A DNA stretch of 64,000 bases, taken from assembly GCA_025331445.1 (NCBI GenBank), contig JAIWNE010000035.1:231836-295835 (forward strand), given 5' to 3'. The stretch is from Blakeslea trispora (taxonomy: Eukaryota; Mucoromycota; Mucoromycetes; Mucorales; Choanephoraceae). Positions 20,635-34,455 of the stretch are shown here, piece by piece. Numbering within the stretch: the first letter of the stretch is position 1; each line of letters starts with the position of its first letter. A program made the position numbers and the translations under genes. Under the pieces are notes generated by a model, which saw nothing but the letters and a program-made list of their open reading frames with translations, did not search any database and was not told the origin of the DNA.

Positions 20635-21982
20635 TCAATTTGGTATTGCTACTTTCTTTTTGGGCACAGAAGGAAATGCATCGTAAGGATCTTGTACAAC
20701 AAGCCGAGAAGTCTTGTTCTGCTCTGGCTCCAATTTCACAGTTTCCTTTTTGATTTCCTTTTGTTGAAAGCCTTGGTCCATGATGCGCGCTCTCTCGGCC
20801 TTTGATGTCTGACAAGCAGCTATTTTCTCTCTGATCTGATTCTCCAACAAGAGCCGTGCACCCAAATGACTTTTGCTCTGTGCTTTAGATGAAATCATGA
20901 CGACTATGCCGCCTATGGCAAGTGCAGCACCGCCTGTAGCCACAGTTGCACTTCCTAATGCAAATCCACCCAAAGCAGACAATCCACCAAGGGCACCACA
21001 ACTCCAGCCAGCCGCTTCCATCTTTTTATTAGATCGAGGATCTAGTCTTACTATGTAATCAACGATCTCCTTCAACTGTACGACATCAGATCGAATCTGA
21101 GTAGGGATTTTGTCTCCCAACTTGTCGTGTTCTTGAATCCATATTTGAGTGCTCTGAAGGATGGATTCCACTTGGGTGATCAAGATCTCGAGTTGGTTAT
21201 GGAACGAGACTTCACTGAATTTCACACTTGCTTGATAAGTTGAGTAAAGCGAAAGAGACAATATACTGGCGGCTACTGCTGATTTGGCTATGGTGCCTGT
21301 GGTTGAGTTAGGCGCTAAAGCCTTCAGATCATCCTTTTGTTTCTGAACAAGCTCTCTTTGTTTCACTTCTTTCTCTTTCAGCTTTCTTTCTTTTTCCTTT
21401 AGTCTCTTTTCCTCTTCTTCTTCATCATCTTCACTTTCAGTTGAATTGAAATTGAACCACCCTCGTTTATTTTGTCTTTGTTCTTGTCGACGTCGTTTCT
21501 CAAATTGCTTGTATTCTTCTTCTCGAATTCGCTTATCTTCTGTTGTCTTGAGATATTCATTCCCGCATCGTATCATGAATTCCGCAATAGCATGAGCTCT
21601 TTCAGATGTCACAAGTGATCCCAAATAGCTTTTGGGTGTTGTGTTCTTTGTCCAAGAATCTTCATCGGGTGCATTCATTGGTTTTTGATCCTACATTCAC
21701 CCAAGCAAAATGATGTAAATCAACATGATAAAATGCACATTAATACTTTTGTTATATCCAGTTGAATACCTTTGTTTTTTTGGGAAGTTCTTGCAAGATA
21801 TGAGGAGCAAAGTCAAGTAGTGTTCTAATAGGTGTACTGAAATCACCTGTATCCCGATTATATAACTCGCATGGAAATTGGTAGTCTTCGAAGAATATCT
21901 TTCAAAAGAAATACTATGCTTTAGTCTCATCGTAAATGCTTTGTTTGTTATATATGAAGAAAGAGAGCCTTACTGAAGCCAT
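20635..21982 (-). CDS. Uncharacterised protein with coiled coil and Gly/Ala-rich hydrophobic hairpin
   Basis: Three exons (21982-21974, 21898-21770, 21690-20635) join to 397 residues starting MASIFFEDYQFPCELYN. After a folded-looking N-terminal part there is a Lys/Glu-rich coiled coil (EEEEEKRLKEKERKLKEKEV, about 130-165), a moderately hydrophobic segment (TIAKSAVAASILSLSLYST), a helical middle part, and a Gly/Ala-rich hairpin (LGGLSALGGFALGSATVATG and AALAIGGIVVMISS) like those that dip into membranes. The C-terminus is charged. I do not recognise the family. The hairpin design recalls proteins that insert in organelle or vesicle membranes, but this is only a comparison of form. Confidence 0.75.
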
Positions 21983-23180
21983 ACTATGTATTAACAAAAA
22001 AAAAAAAAAAAGAAGAGAGAAATCAAAGAAAAAAGACAATAAATGAATCTATGCTAAGAAAAGAATCGATTTATATCGAGATTGACCAATCAAAAGCTAG
22101 CTTGAAAGTATGAAGTTCGGAAGTCTCATGACTAAGTTACACAGTAGTTTAATTTTCAAAAAGACATCATTGAAATCAAATCAGGCATAAACACTTCCAC
22201 TTGCATCATCGCTTAATTTCCTGCTTATACTGTGAAATCCATCTCTTTCATCCCTCTAGCTTGAGGGATAAAGTATTCATGCTTTTCACTGCCAATGAGC
22301 ACAACACTTTTCAACACTTATGTGATCCGACTGTAATAAACTAACTATGTAAAGCGTATGCATATAACAAAAATGTATGTATGCTCAGCACATCTAAAGT
22401 ATACACTGTAGATATAGTTGCGAGTTTGCCCAAGCCATTTAAAATCTTTTGTTGTTGCTGTTGTTGCTAAATGTAATCAGAAGTGCAAAAAGATCCTTTG
22501 ACAACTTGAGAGTGTAGTCTACTTAGGCTGTATACCATTTAGTTCTCTTGACTTTTACACTGAACTCTGGCAAAGCATAATATCAGTCCATGTTGGTATA
22601 GACTTCTTTGCTCAGAGTTGAAAATGAAAAGAGTGCTTTTAAAGTGAGCTAAAAAATCAACAATGGTATAAGGGATAGAAGAAGTTGTTGAGTAGAAGCT
22701 GCCTTAGAACAATGCAAAAAGTAAAAGAAAATGTCTATTTTAGAATTCCAGATACTCTGTAAAGAGAGTAAACTTCTTGTCACCCATTTGTACGATTTGT
22801 TCCTTGACACCGAAACAAGCTTTTCTCAAGTGCATATCACTAAATTTCTCTTATAATTTAGAACCAAGAAGAAAGGAGGAGAGAGAGATTTGATTAAAAA
22901 GACCTTGATGGTATGCCAATAAAGAGGATATGCTTTTTTCTTATGTGTATAGTCTGAATTTCAAGCTTCAAATGTCATTTAGAGTGACAAGGGGGGTATA
23001 CACAAGCCCATGTGTATGCTCAAATCAATAATCCAAATCTATAGTTTCATTGCCAATGTCTTTTCTGATTCAAGCTATTTTGATATAAACGAGATGTAAT
23101 GCCAACACTTCTTTAAAAGAGACTTTATCTTTGTTTTTTTTTTATGTTTTTGCTTTTAGAATTTATTATTCAAAAATTTA
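21983..23180. other. Intergenic 1.2 kb
   Basis: AT-rich, with an A-run at about 21995 and scattered stop codons in all frames. No gene, tRNA or repeat found. It must hold the promoter of the gene at 20635-21982 and the 3' end of the S27a fusion gene. Confidence 0.5.
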
Positions 23181-23213
23181 ACAATACTTTTTGTTTGACA
23201 AATGTTGTCAAAT

Positions 23214-23762
23214 TTAGGCTTGTTGATCCTTTTGGAAGACGTAAGTCAAGTGACACTTGCCACAGTATTGACGGTCCTTGTGCTTGGCCATGAAGACACC
23301 AGCACCACAGGTGTTGTTGGGACATTCACGACGGAGACGGGTGATCTTACCGGATTCGTCAACCTTGTAGTACTTGAGGATAGCCAACTTGACCTTAGTA
23401 CGCTTGTGCTTGATCTTCTTGGGGGTAGTGTAGGTCTTCTTCTTTCTCTTCTTACCACCACCGAGGAGTTCAGCGTTGAGGTTCAAGGTGTTGTTGTTGG
23501 CAATACCGTAGAGAGCGAGTTCACCATCAACGAGAGGCTTACCGGCGAAAGAGAGACATTGGTATTCGGCATCAATACCTAATCAGAATGTTTAGTGCGC
23601 GTGCATTTATTGGAATGGCAACATCCTCATCTTTAAGATGGATCGAAAAATAGCTGTACCTTCACGAGCGGCGATCATAGCCTTAACATTCTCAACAGAG
23701 GTGGAGGGAGCGACCTCGAGAGCGAGGGTGTTACCAGCAAGGGACTTGACAAAGAGTTGCAT
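23214..23762 (-). CDS. RPS31: Ubiquitin-like/ribosomal protein S27a fusion (eS31)
   Basis: Two exons (23762-23660, 23578-23214) give 155 residues. The C-terminal 79 are a normal eS31: a basic [20 protein letters not shown], then a zinc ribbon with CPNNTC and YCGKC. The N-terminal 76 ([20 protein letters not shown] onward) have the ubiquitin fold pattern but are far from true ubiquitin: K11N, K29M, K33R, I44S, R42C, no K63, one residue missing after 54, and ending ELLGGG instead of RLRGG. K6, K27 and K48 remain. After cleavage at the Gly run it would release eS31 to the 40S subunit, but the freed part is unlikely to work as ubiquitin. Confidence 0.92.
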
Positions 23763-25107
23763 GTCGAAAAGAGAAGGAACAAAACAATTGCCAGTGGTTG
23801 TTGGCTACTTAATTTCGAAAACTTTTTTCAATGATTGGCCTAAAAATCTTGTGGCTTGGTCCTATTAATTTTTTTATTTACTTTTTTTCTGGCTGAGATG
23901 GACCCATATAAATTTTATCTCATTCCTCTACCCCCCTCCTTTCCCCCCTCTCTCTATCTCTGCTTGTAAACTAATGTCTCTCTCTCTCTAAAACTATCAA
24001 GTATTGCTGTAAAGCTCAATTAAATTATATTATTCAGATGCCCTGAGTCAATATTAGCCATACTTGTCTTGTTTTGAGAACATAGACATGCAAATTTACC
24101 CTGAAAATCAAAAGCCAGTCACATAACCCTTTTTTTGGAAGGTAACTATGCTGATTCTGATTTCACCATTTGTGTCCCTTAAACTCGGCTTCAAGAGAAA
24201 TTAGGCTGTCAAAGACGTGATTGAGAAAGGTTTTGATTTCACAGTCAAGATAGTCGAACTCTAGATTGCTGCTACCACAACAAGCTGAAAAGTACTTGTT
24301 TCCACTAAAAGCTAAAGTTGTCTCATTCATTATGTTTGTAATATTTGAAAGAATAAATCTTGAGTTGAATACAGTTACAAATAAAAAAGCTGTGTTCAAC
24401 AGAAATTTTGACATATGTCAGGCAGTTATCGATGCCAATGGCGGTCAATTTAAACATTAAAAGTTATTTTTCTTCTTTTATTTCTTTAAAACTATGTTCT
24501 AAGCTAAATTCCTGTTAAACCTCAGAAAACAAGGGCCCTTCTTGGACTTATGATGTTTGTTGCATGATACAATATGCTTCTCGGCATTTCAAAACAATCA
24601 AAATTGAACGCAACTTTTTTATGAGGGACTGCAGGTATTGAGGTTTATTATCAACTTGTGCATAGTTTTCCTTTTTTACCAAGTAAAAAACGATGGACAC
24701 AACAAAACCTTCTTGAAGTAGACTGTAGACAGCAAACTCTACTCCCTTTCAAATTGTTCTTGTTTCTCTAATAGTTCAGGTTATAGCTGGAGCTAACTTT
24801 TGTTTTTATTGCTTCCGTATGAGTGAATGAAGAGCATAATAACCTCCAATCATAGGTAAACCAATTCCCCTCTTATAGATTTTTGCTTTATATTGTAGCT
24901 CTATATAACAATCGATAGCAAACACAAGCCATTTGTATCTTTACTTGATAAAAAGTGTAAATAACGAATCCGCTATTCTTGTACCTTATAGATCGCCGCT
25001 CAGCCAATCACAAGAGACCTGCTCAAGTTGCTTTAAAGAAATTGAATGCCTCTTTTTTTTTGAGAGATCGAAAATTTTTTTCCTTTCTTGCTGTCTTTCC
25101 AAACAAT
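23763..25107. other. Intergenic 1.3 kb between divergent genes
   Basis: It contains pyrimidine-rich tracts (CCCCCCTCTCTCTATCTC near 23944) typical of ribosomal-protein-gene promoters and, further on, the RCM1 promoter. An 83-codon minus frame at 24163-24414 has no recognisable motif. No tRNA found. Confidence 0.5.
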
Positions 25108-27213
<2,106 letters not shown>

Positions 27214-28791
27214 AAGGAAATGCAGTTGAATTGAATAGAATAAACTTTAAAAAGACAGGCATATTTTGTGTTAGGTGATTTAGTGGATTCTGCAGTTGGC
27301 AAACTTCAGGACAGATAGCGCAAGAGCCAAAAGCTTTATAATTTACAAATCACCAAAACATAATCCAATCCAAGTGGATTAGGGTTAATCATTAAAAAGA
27401 GAAAGGCGCGGCGATAAGAAAACGAACACGAAAAGAAAATACGCTTGTACGGATCCCTCTAATTTTTTGTTTCCTTTTATCAGATCTTGATTTATGCACA
27501 GCAAATGAACTCAAATGAAAAGGTTGATGTTTGTTTAGTTTTTCTTTTCATTTTATCACTGTCGATTACATATATGAGACGTAACATTTTGTATGATCAT
27601 CTTATTCTGCTTCTTCTTGTTGACAAGCACTTTGAGGAGTTTTCCTTAGTTTACAGCATCTTCGTGTCATGGTCCTTGTGTCACAATCCTTTCAGAGATT
27701 TAATTATATTGTGTATTCACGATCTTGAAATCGTTCCTGTTTTCCATGTACTCGTTCATTGTGTAAGGTCTTTTTCTCTTGGTATTTTATATTCCGTGTT
27801 CGGTACACAACTAATTAATCTACAGGACCAAATGATAACGAAAAAAACAAAGATGAAGCGCCGTATCAATAAGCATATTGATACGGCGCGTCTGTTTGTT
27901 TTCTCTCTTCAGCTTCTTGTAAAGAATACAGCATGTTTTCTCTTTTTAAAAAAGGGATGAACAATAAGAATATTTATTAACTTGAAATGGATAAATCATA
28001 CTTGAAAAGGTATTGCGCAGTAGACTGCCTAATAAACAACAAGAGCTGGTAACACATTTAATAGATTTTGATCGAATAAAATATAAACCGCTTTGGAAAA
28101 TTGAGAAAAACTTACATGCAACGTCAAAAAAAATTGAAACCATCTGGTTGAGACTCAGTTTGTAACTTACTTGTTATAGAATATTTTAACTCTTGTCAGC
28201 CTTTACAAAATGTCCATAGCCAATGCGATCCCAACCTCTCAATCTCTTTTCGTTCTCTGGAATCTTAAGGGGACGATTTAGCAGTGCCAAATGAATTAGA
28301 AGCTACATAAAGCATGTGTAAACAGATACCTTTAATGCTTGTTTCTATGATTCAGAGTTGAGCAATCTTGATATCTATCTTGTTCGTTTCTAATCTTCCC
28401 TTTTTCTCTAACAACATGGTCAAGCTTTAGATTGTCCATGCAATAGTCAAGTCTCCCAAGTTTTTTTTTATTGATTTTTTTCATTTCAATTTTCAAAAAC
28501 GCTCATTCCCTCTTATCTACTTGTAATCAGTAATGTCTCTTAAGTGAGGACTATATATCGTTGGGATCTATCATTAAGGCCATCCTCATCTTGAACATTT
28601 TTGAAGCTTGAGATCATAAAGGAAAAAAGGAGAGATTCAGACTAAGCATACTCTTCAAAGCAAACAAACTCCAAGTCTGAAATATGCATCCGTAAATACC
28701 GTAAGCTCGACCTGATCTAGTAACAGAAACCTAGAGGGTCTACATTCGGGCCTTTAATCCAACTTTTGAACCTTTATGATCATACTAAACG
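27214..28791. other. Intergenic 1.6 kb with a strong hairpin
   Basis: No gene could be supported; a 157-codon frame at 27487-27960 has no family pattern and unlikely composition. The only structure is the 13-bp perfect stem at 27858-27889. One ATCTGATAA-type site lies inverted at 27477-27485. Confidence 0.45.
27858..27889. other. Perfect 13-bp stem, 6-nt loop hairpin
   Basis: GCGCCGTATCAAT (27858-27870), loop AAGCAT, then its exact complement (27877-27889). It is GC-rich for its surroundings. It could be an RNA hairpin, a terminator-like 3' end or a protein site; it is not explained by any neighbouring gene. Confidence 0.7.
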
Positions 28792-29144
28792 ATCAGATAA
28801 AAGAAACATACCGGCAAAACTATTTATGACATGTTATCTGATTCTATTTCTATAAAAAAATCGCTCTGCACATTTACATACAAAACTCCGGTAATCTGAT
28901 CTTCATCTCTTCTTCTTTATGAAAAGGGTATGAAATGTATTGCCTAATTAAGCCATTCATATCTATTGTTCGCTTCCATTGCTATAACCATGTACATGTC
29001 CATGGACAATTGTATTCGGAGATCAAGTCAGTTAAAGAAACGCTACCGGGACCTACAAAAGACGTGTAACCATTAAATTTTATATTCTATCCCTCTAAAA
29101 TACAGACTAGTGAAACAATCTGATAAAGTGACTAAATCTGATAA
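28792..29144 (+). promoter_or_regulatory. Four iron-type GATA sites upstream of the ferric reductase
   Basis: ATCWGATAA, the site bound by Sre1/Urbs1/Fep1-type iron repressors, occurs at 28792-28800, inverted at 28834-28842, and at 29118-29126 and 29136-29144. The last two are 18 bp apart, like the paired sites in other fungal iron genes. A TATA-like AATATAAAG lies near 29250. Repression in high iron is inferred from this pattern and the gene's role. Confidence 0.75.
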
Positions 29145-29357
29145 AAAATTGATCTTCAGTACGTAGTCTATTGGCTACTCTGTTTGGATTTCTAAATCAG
29201 GCGGCTTCTTTAGGATGGAGAAAAAATTTTTTATAGGACGCAATGTCAAATATAAAGACTGTCAAGACAGGAAAAGAATTACTTCTCTTTCCTTTTTCTT
29301 TCTTCTACTTTATATTGTATTCTTAAGAATTGCAAACTAGATAACCGACTAGTTAAA

Positions 29358-31251
29358 ATGGCATACACGATCGAGTATAAACCGGTGTTCTTCATTGCCG
29401 GTATGACATATGCCTTCTTTTGGTGGGCTCTCTTTGCTCTCTACTGTATTGCATATCAGCTTAACCGTCTTCGCATCTACTACGTGCGCAAGAGCAGACT
29501 CAATGGCAAGGACGACAATGTGGTGACTGATTTGCCTGGTACACAATGGTTTCATCGTCTTGACTATGTTGTACGCATCCCCTATGTGACAGGCATGATG
29601 CCATTGAAGCACGTCATTGGTGTCTCTCTGTTTGTTATCATCAACATGCTGTTTATCCTGTTCTCTCCCTTCAAGTTTGAGATGCCTTACTACTTGGCTC
29701 CTGTCGGTATCTTTGATCGTCGTGCTGCCTTTGTGGCCATGGTCAATTGGGGCTTTGTCTTTTTCCTTGCTCAGCGTAACTCTCTTTTGCCCAAGATGTC
29801 AGGCTTGACATTTGAAGAGCTGATTCCATTCCATCGCATCATCGCACGTGTCGGCCTTGCCGAGTTCATACCTCACTTTGTGTGGAGAATGTAAGTAACT
29901 GATCCTAAGCAAATCATTGAGATTGCTTTTTTCTTGTCATTCATAACATGAGCTCATTTTCTTTCTTTTTTCTTTTTTGTCTTGATTTAGGATCCATGGA
30001 TATGACAGAAGACATGTTGCTATGGATGCTTTGTTTGCAGATATCGAATATACTACTGGCACAATTGCCATGCTTGCTTTTCTCATCATGTTTGCCACTT
30101 CTATCGAGGTCGTGCGTCGCCGCTTTTTCGAGGTCTTTTACTGGTGCCATATCATCGGTCTCATTGTTGCCATCATCTTTACCTGCTGGCACGAGACTAC
30201 TTGTTTTGCTTTCTTTATCCCTGCCATCGTTCTTTGGTTCGCTGACCGCGTGATCCGTTCTTATCAGTCATGGTGTATCAAGACCACCTCTGTACGTGTA
30301 GATCAGGTTGTAGACCCTTCCAACACACAAGAAGGTATTGTACGTGTCTTGTTTGAGTCCAGTGCTGTCAAGGCTTTCAGACCTGGTCAATATGTGTTTG
30401 TGTCGATTGCGAAGGAAAAGTTCAAGCTCTGGAAGTATGCCAACTGGCATCCTTACACCATCTCTGAGGTCTTCCGTATGCATGATAGCAGTAACAACGA
30501 TAGTGGTATAGAAGAACGCATCGTCAGTGGCAACAATGAAGGAAACGAAAAGAGCGAAAAGCAACAAGGCTCTGGTAGTCTTACCAACGTTAGCTCTCTT
30601 TCTGATACTGCCTCTTTACGTCGTCGTGCAAACGCCTTGCCTAGTGAACAAGCACAGACAATCGCCTCTTTCCATATCAAGGGTCTCGGTAACAAGACAC
30701 GTAAGCTCTTGGAAGCATCAGATGTCAGTAGTATGTTGTCAGTTAAGGTAGATGGTGTGTATGGTCCTCAGCTGAACTATCAAGACTATCAGGTTGTCTC
30801 TTTGTTTGCTACCGGTATCGGTCTGACCCCTGCACTTGCCATCATGAAGGACATTGTAGAGAAGCGCGCTAGCGGTGTCAAGACTGTGGCTGTAGAGAAC
30901 GTGTATCTCACCTGGGCTGTACGATCGACTGAAGAGATCGGTGCATTCATGGACATGTTTTCTCACTGGCTCGAACGATCTCAGAAGGCCATCCTGCCTG
31001 TCTATATCCATGTCAACGTCTATGTGACCCGTATGGCTACTGGACCTGATGTGTTTGAGAACATGCCTGGCTTCAGCTTGTTCTATGGTGAGCGACCCAA
31101 GGTGTCAGTTGAAATGGACAAGATTGCTACAGTCAGCGGCAAGCGTCGAGTGTGGGCACATGCTTGTGGTGGTGATATGTTTACACGCACAGTGATCAAC
31201 GAAGCTGTAAAGCATCACTTTGTAGTACACAACGAAACATTCGAGTTCTAA
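29358..31251 (+). CDS. Ferric-chelate reductase (FRE/NOX family)
   Basis: Two exons (29358-29890, 29991-31251) join to 597 residues. Several membrane helices surround two pairs of heme-ligating His: H159 and H173 (IPFHRIIARVGLAEFIPHF) and H231 and H245 (YWCHIIGLIVAIIFTCWH), both 14 apart, as in FRE and NOX proteins. The cytosolic half has FAD-binding HPYTISEV and NADPH-binding LFATGIGLTPALAIM, ending with HACGGDMF. A Ser/Asn/Glu-rich insert (about 345-405) separates FAD and NADPH parts. It moves electrons from cytosolic NADPH across the plasma membrane to reduce Fe(III) or Cu(II). A NOX-type superoxide role cannot be excluded, but the upstream iron-GATA sites favour a metalloreductase. Confidence 0.9.
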
Positions 31252-34180
31252 GTGCCTCTCTGTTTCCCTGTCTTTGTATCTTTGCTTTCTTTTTCTTTTT
31301 TGACTTATGCTATAGACCTTTACTTTATACTTTTGTTCTAGACTTTTTGCTTCCAAGATTCACTCATACTTCTCTTCTTCACCCCTATTTCCTTCTTAAC
31401 AATTTATCTTCTGTATCATACACATCTCGTCTTAATAACACACACTTTAAAATTATTCCTATCTACTTCATTAATTAAAAGAATGATTCCTGCTTGGAGA
31501 AGAGTTAGCGTAAAAGTTTCAATGAAGTTTTTTTTTCTTTTGGTTGATGATCCTGATCATAATATGGACTCCGATAAAGAGTTTGATTGTCATTCGGGTG
31601 AATAAGAGCATTAATAAGTTACGATAGTGTGAAGGCTTTAGTTTTGAATTCCGGGACTTTTCCATCTTTGCTTTTATCTTTTCTAAAACAAAAAATCATC
31701 GGGAAAAAACTGGAACCACAAGAAGGATAAAGGCTTTAAAACTAATCAAGAGTTTAAGGTTTAAACAGAGCTTTCTGTTACATCTTCTGTTTGCATTGCT
31801 GGATCTCTTAACAGTAGATGGGCAGCACTTGAAAAGAACTATGCCATTTCGATCTATGTTTCTAAAACACTGTGGAGAATATCGAAAATCATATCACAAT
31901 ATGTCAGCTTTGGCCTCTCTTTCTGTTGCAATGTTTTGAGGAAGAATAAATCATCCATGACTCAATAGAGACAATGTAAGGAGATTAAAACTATTGTCAT
32001 ACAGGTTTATTGTCCATGGTATTTTACAACAGCTCAAGTCTAAGGCAGCAATTGTTTGATGACAAGATGCACATTTCATTGACTTGGTTTCTAGATACTC
32101 TCTTTTTATTTAAAGAAGAAGCAAAGAAAGTAAAAGATGAAAGCCTTTACTTCTTAAGGCTGCGTCAAGCGGTTGTGAAGCGGTTGTTGCAAGAATGTCA
32201 ATATATTCTTTGAGTTAAATCTACTTATTGAAACTTGAAACAACAGTAAAGATGTTGTGACAATAACAAATTTTCAGGAGAACATTGCACAAACAGATAA
32301 AGAAGACGGATTTCGAAACATTATAGTCGATAAAAAAAAATAAGGTATATATCAAAAGTCTTATGCTTCACAATCATGTTTGGCTTTTTTTTAGGTACTC
32401 CTGTTCTCGCTTCTTTGCTTGTTCTTTCCGTCATATTTCATTCAAAAAAAACACTTTTGCCTTTAAAGCGTAAATATAGAATTCTTTGTAGTAAACATGG
32501 GAATATGAACAAAGAAACTTGTTGTTTAGAGAGTAAAGAAGAAGGGAGCAAGCCTTCCCTCTTTCCTCCAGTATCAGCAGAAGAATATCCTTAAAAGGTT
32601 CATTTACCAAAAGTTTTTTTTTTACAGCTTTAAGAATCCGAAAATAGACTGAATCCGATGGTAGCGCAGATGCTTTTATTACATTTTGATACTTAGGAAG
32701 TATACAAAACAGTTCATCCTGTCTTACAAGAAAAAAAAACTGTGTAACTTCGAGTTGACAATCAGTACTGATGCGCTACTTTCTTTACCTTGTTTCTTAT
32801 TCGATATAGAAAAGGAACCAAAATACAGTGACTTTGGTTTTTTTAAATGTAAATGGTTTTGTTATCCTCCTTTCATGTTTGAACCATGCTAAAGTTCTGA
32901 CATCTATATAATCGGTAGTTACACGATATGCCTTGCTGATCCCGTTTTAATTGTTAAGAATTTGTGTTACAATCTGATAAACATGACATGAATCTGATAA
33001 ATGAAATGTACGTAGCTGCCTGATTGGTGGAGTTTTGAATGCAGGTGGAGGAATCCATTGCTAATGTCAAAAAATGATCTTCGTACTTGCATGTAAACTA
33101 ACCATATGAGTGACAGTATTAGATTCGGGAATGCAAAACCTTATTTAGAGAAACTTGAGAACAGTTGGACAGTGCTACTTTGCTTGTCTCATGCAAGCAT
33201 TATCAAGATGAAAAAAAAAAGAGGTCTATATTTATAGGTGAATATATCTGCAAAACAAGCAAGCATACAATTTACTTTGTGAATTTAGAAATAGAACAAT
33301 ATCTTATTACTAATCTTTGGGCATAGCTCTGACCGTTTATAAGGAAAATATGGCTATCATATTTTGGTCAAACCTGAGAGAACAGATAGATTTTTTTTCT
33401 AAAGGAAGAATGAATGTTTGGAGTACCAAGTTGGTCCATGTTTCTTTGTCTAGAGTTTATATTTTCGATACAAATAAAGCTTTAGGCTTATGCAGCAAAA
33501 CCATTGTACCCAGTCCAACCGAGTTCAATTTTTGGAATTGCCCCTGTCCATCTTATATATCCAATTGTTCAAAACAAGCAAACACTTATTTTGCTTACCC
33601 TTTTTTCTTGTTCTTATTGATTATATAAAGTCAGATAAAAGAGTTTCAAGTGAGCAAAAGGAACTTGCTTCTCATGATCTGCAGCATGTTCACCTATATC
33701 TTGTGTTTCCTTTTCAGAAAAAGAAAGATACGTTCTTGAGCTTTAATTCGAAATGTAAGAAGAAAAATACCTGTGTTCAGACTTTTCATAAAACTCACTT
33801 TTTCTGGTCCTATAGTTAATAAAAATTGAGCTTACAGGCTATCACAGGCTTTTGTAGATGTATTATATATAACCGAATTAAAATGAACCAATTTTTGTAA
33901 ATACTTGTACAAAGACTTTTTCTGTAGTACCACAGTTGTTAAGAAAAGCCTTTTTGTATGAAAGACAAAAGCCAATGCACCAGTTCTTCTTCTATACTAT
34001 ATAGGGATTAGTGTTTTCTATGTTTGATGGGTGAAGAAAAAGGTGCCGCCTTCTGCACCATAGGGCCTATTGCACAGTCTTATTTTGTCTAAAAGGCAAT
34101 TCTGAGTGTCGAAATTAACTTTTCTCAGACTTTGTTGAGACTACGAATACCAAATAAGACTGTGTGCTTATTCAGAGTAT
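31252..34180. other. Gene-poor 2.9 kb stretch
   Basis: No conserved gene found. Open frames at 32010-32213, 32376-32594 and 33350-33628 lack family motifs. The stretch has two iron-type GATA sites (next entry) and a TATA-like box near 33226. The 92-codon frame at 33350-33628 contains a Cys-rich NCPCPSYISNC and is the only candidate product. Confidence 0.4.
32972..33000 (+). promoter_or_regulatory. Paired iron-type GATA sites without an assigned gene
   Basis: ATCTGATAA at 32972-32980 and 32992-33000, 20 bp apart, as in the pair before the ferric reductase. About 230 bp downstream is CTATATTTATAG, a possible TATA box. No recognised coding gene follows within 2 kb. Confidence 0.5.
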
Positions 34181-34189
34181 AAAGTTTCA

Positions 34190-34455
34190 GTTACATCAAA
34201 AAATCCCTCATCAATATCTTCAGTCGACAAAGACAACAAAGAGTTGGTGAAGTCAAATTGACTTGAATGTTCGCGACGGTAATGAGCTTCAGACATCTGA
34301 GAGTCAGCCCATTGTAACAACATCCTCTTTTTTTGGTATCCCCACTCGTAAGGTCAGGGAAGAAGGCAAGCGGCCGGATCAAAACCCTGCTATCGGAGGT
34401 TGACAGTTTGACATAAGTCTTGAGCCAGATAACAACAGTGCGAATTGCCAAAGAA
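34190..34455 (-). pseudogene. Relic of a DIRS-type tyrosine recombinase
   Basis: Minus-strand fragments match the C-terminus of the recombinase at 15918-17345: WLKTYVKLSTSDSRVL, then EDVVTMG, then after stops and a shift EAHYRREHSSQFDFTNSL, which corresponds to ENHYRRDHLSRYDFTNTL there. It is much decayed, with at least two stops and a frame change, and the rest of the element is not seen. Confidence 0.72.

Noticed and set aside
24163..24414. An 83-codon minus frame
   Set aside because: No motif, no neighbouring exons with matching splice sites, and the opposite strand is equally open.
27340..27400. A TTAGGG-containing inverted repeat considered as an internal telomere trace
   Set aside because: Only one unit is present, which is expected by chance.
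27487..27960. A 157-codon plus frame considered as a membrane protein gene
   Set aside because: The composition is that of translated AT-rich DNA, it spans a perfect hairpin, and no splice or family signals support it.
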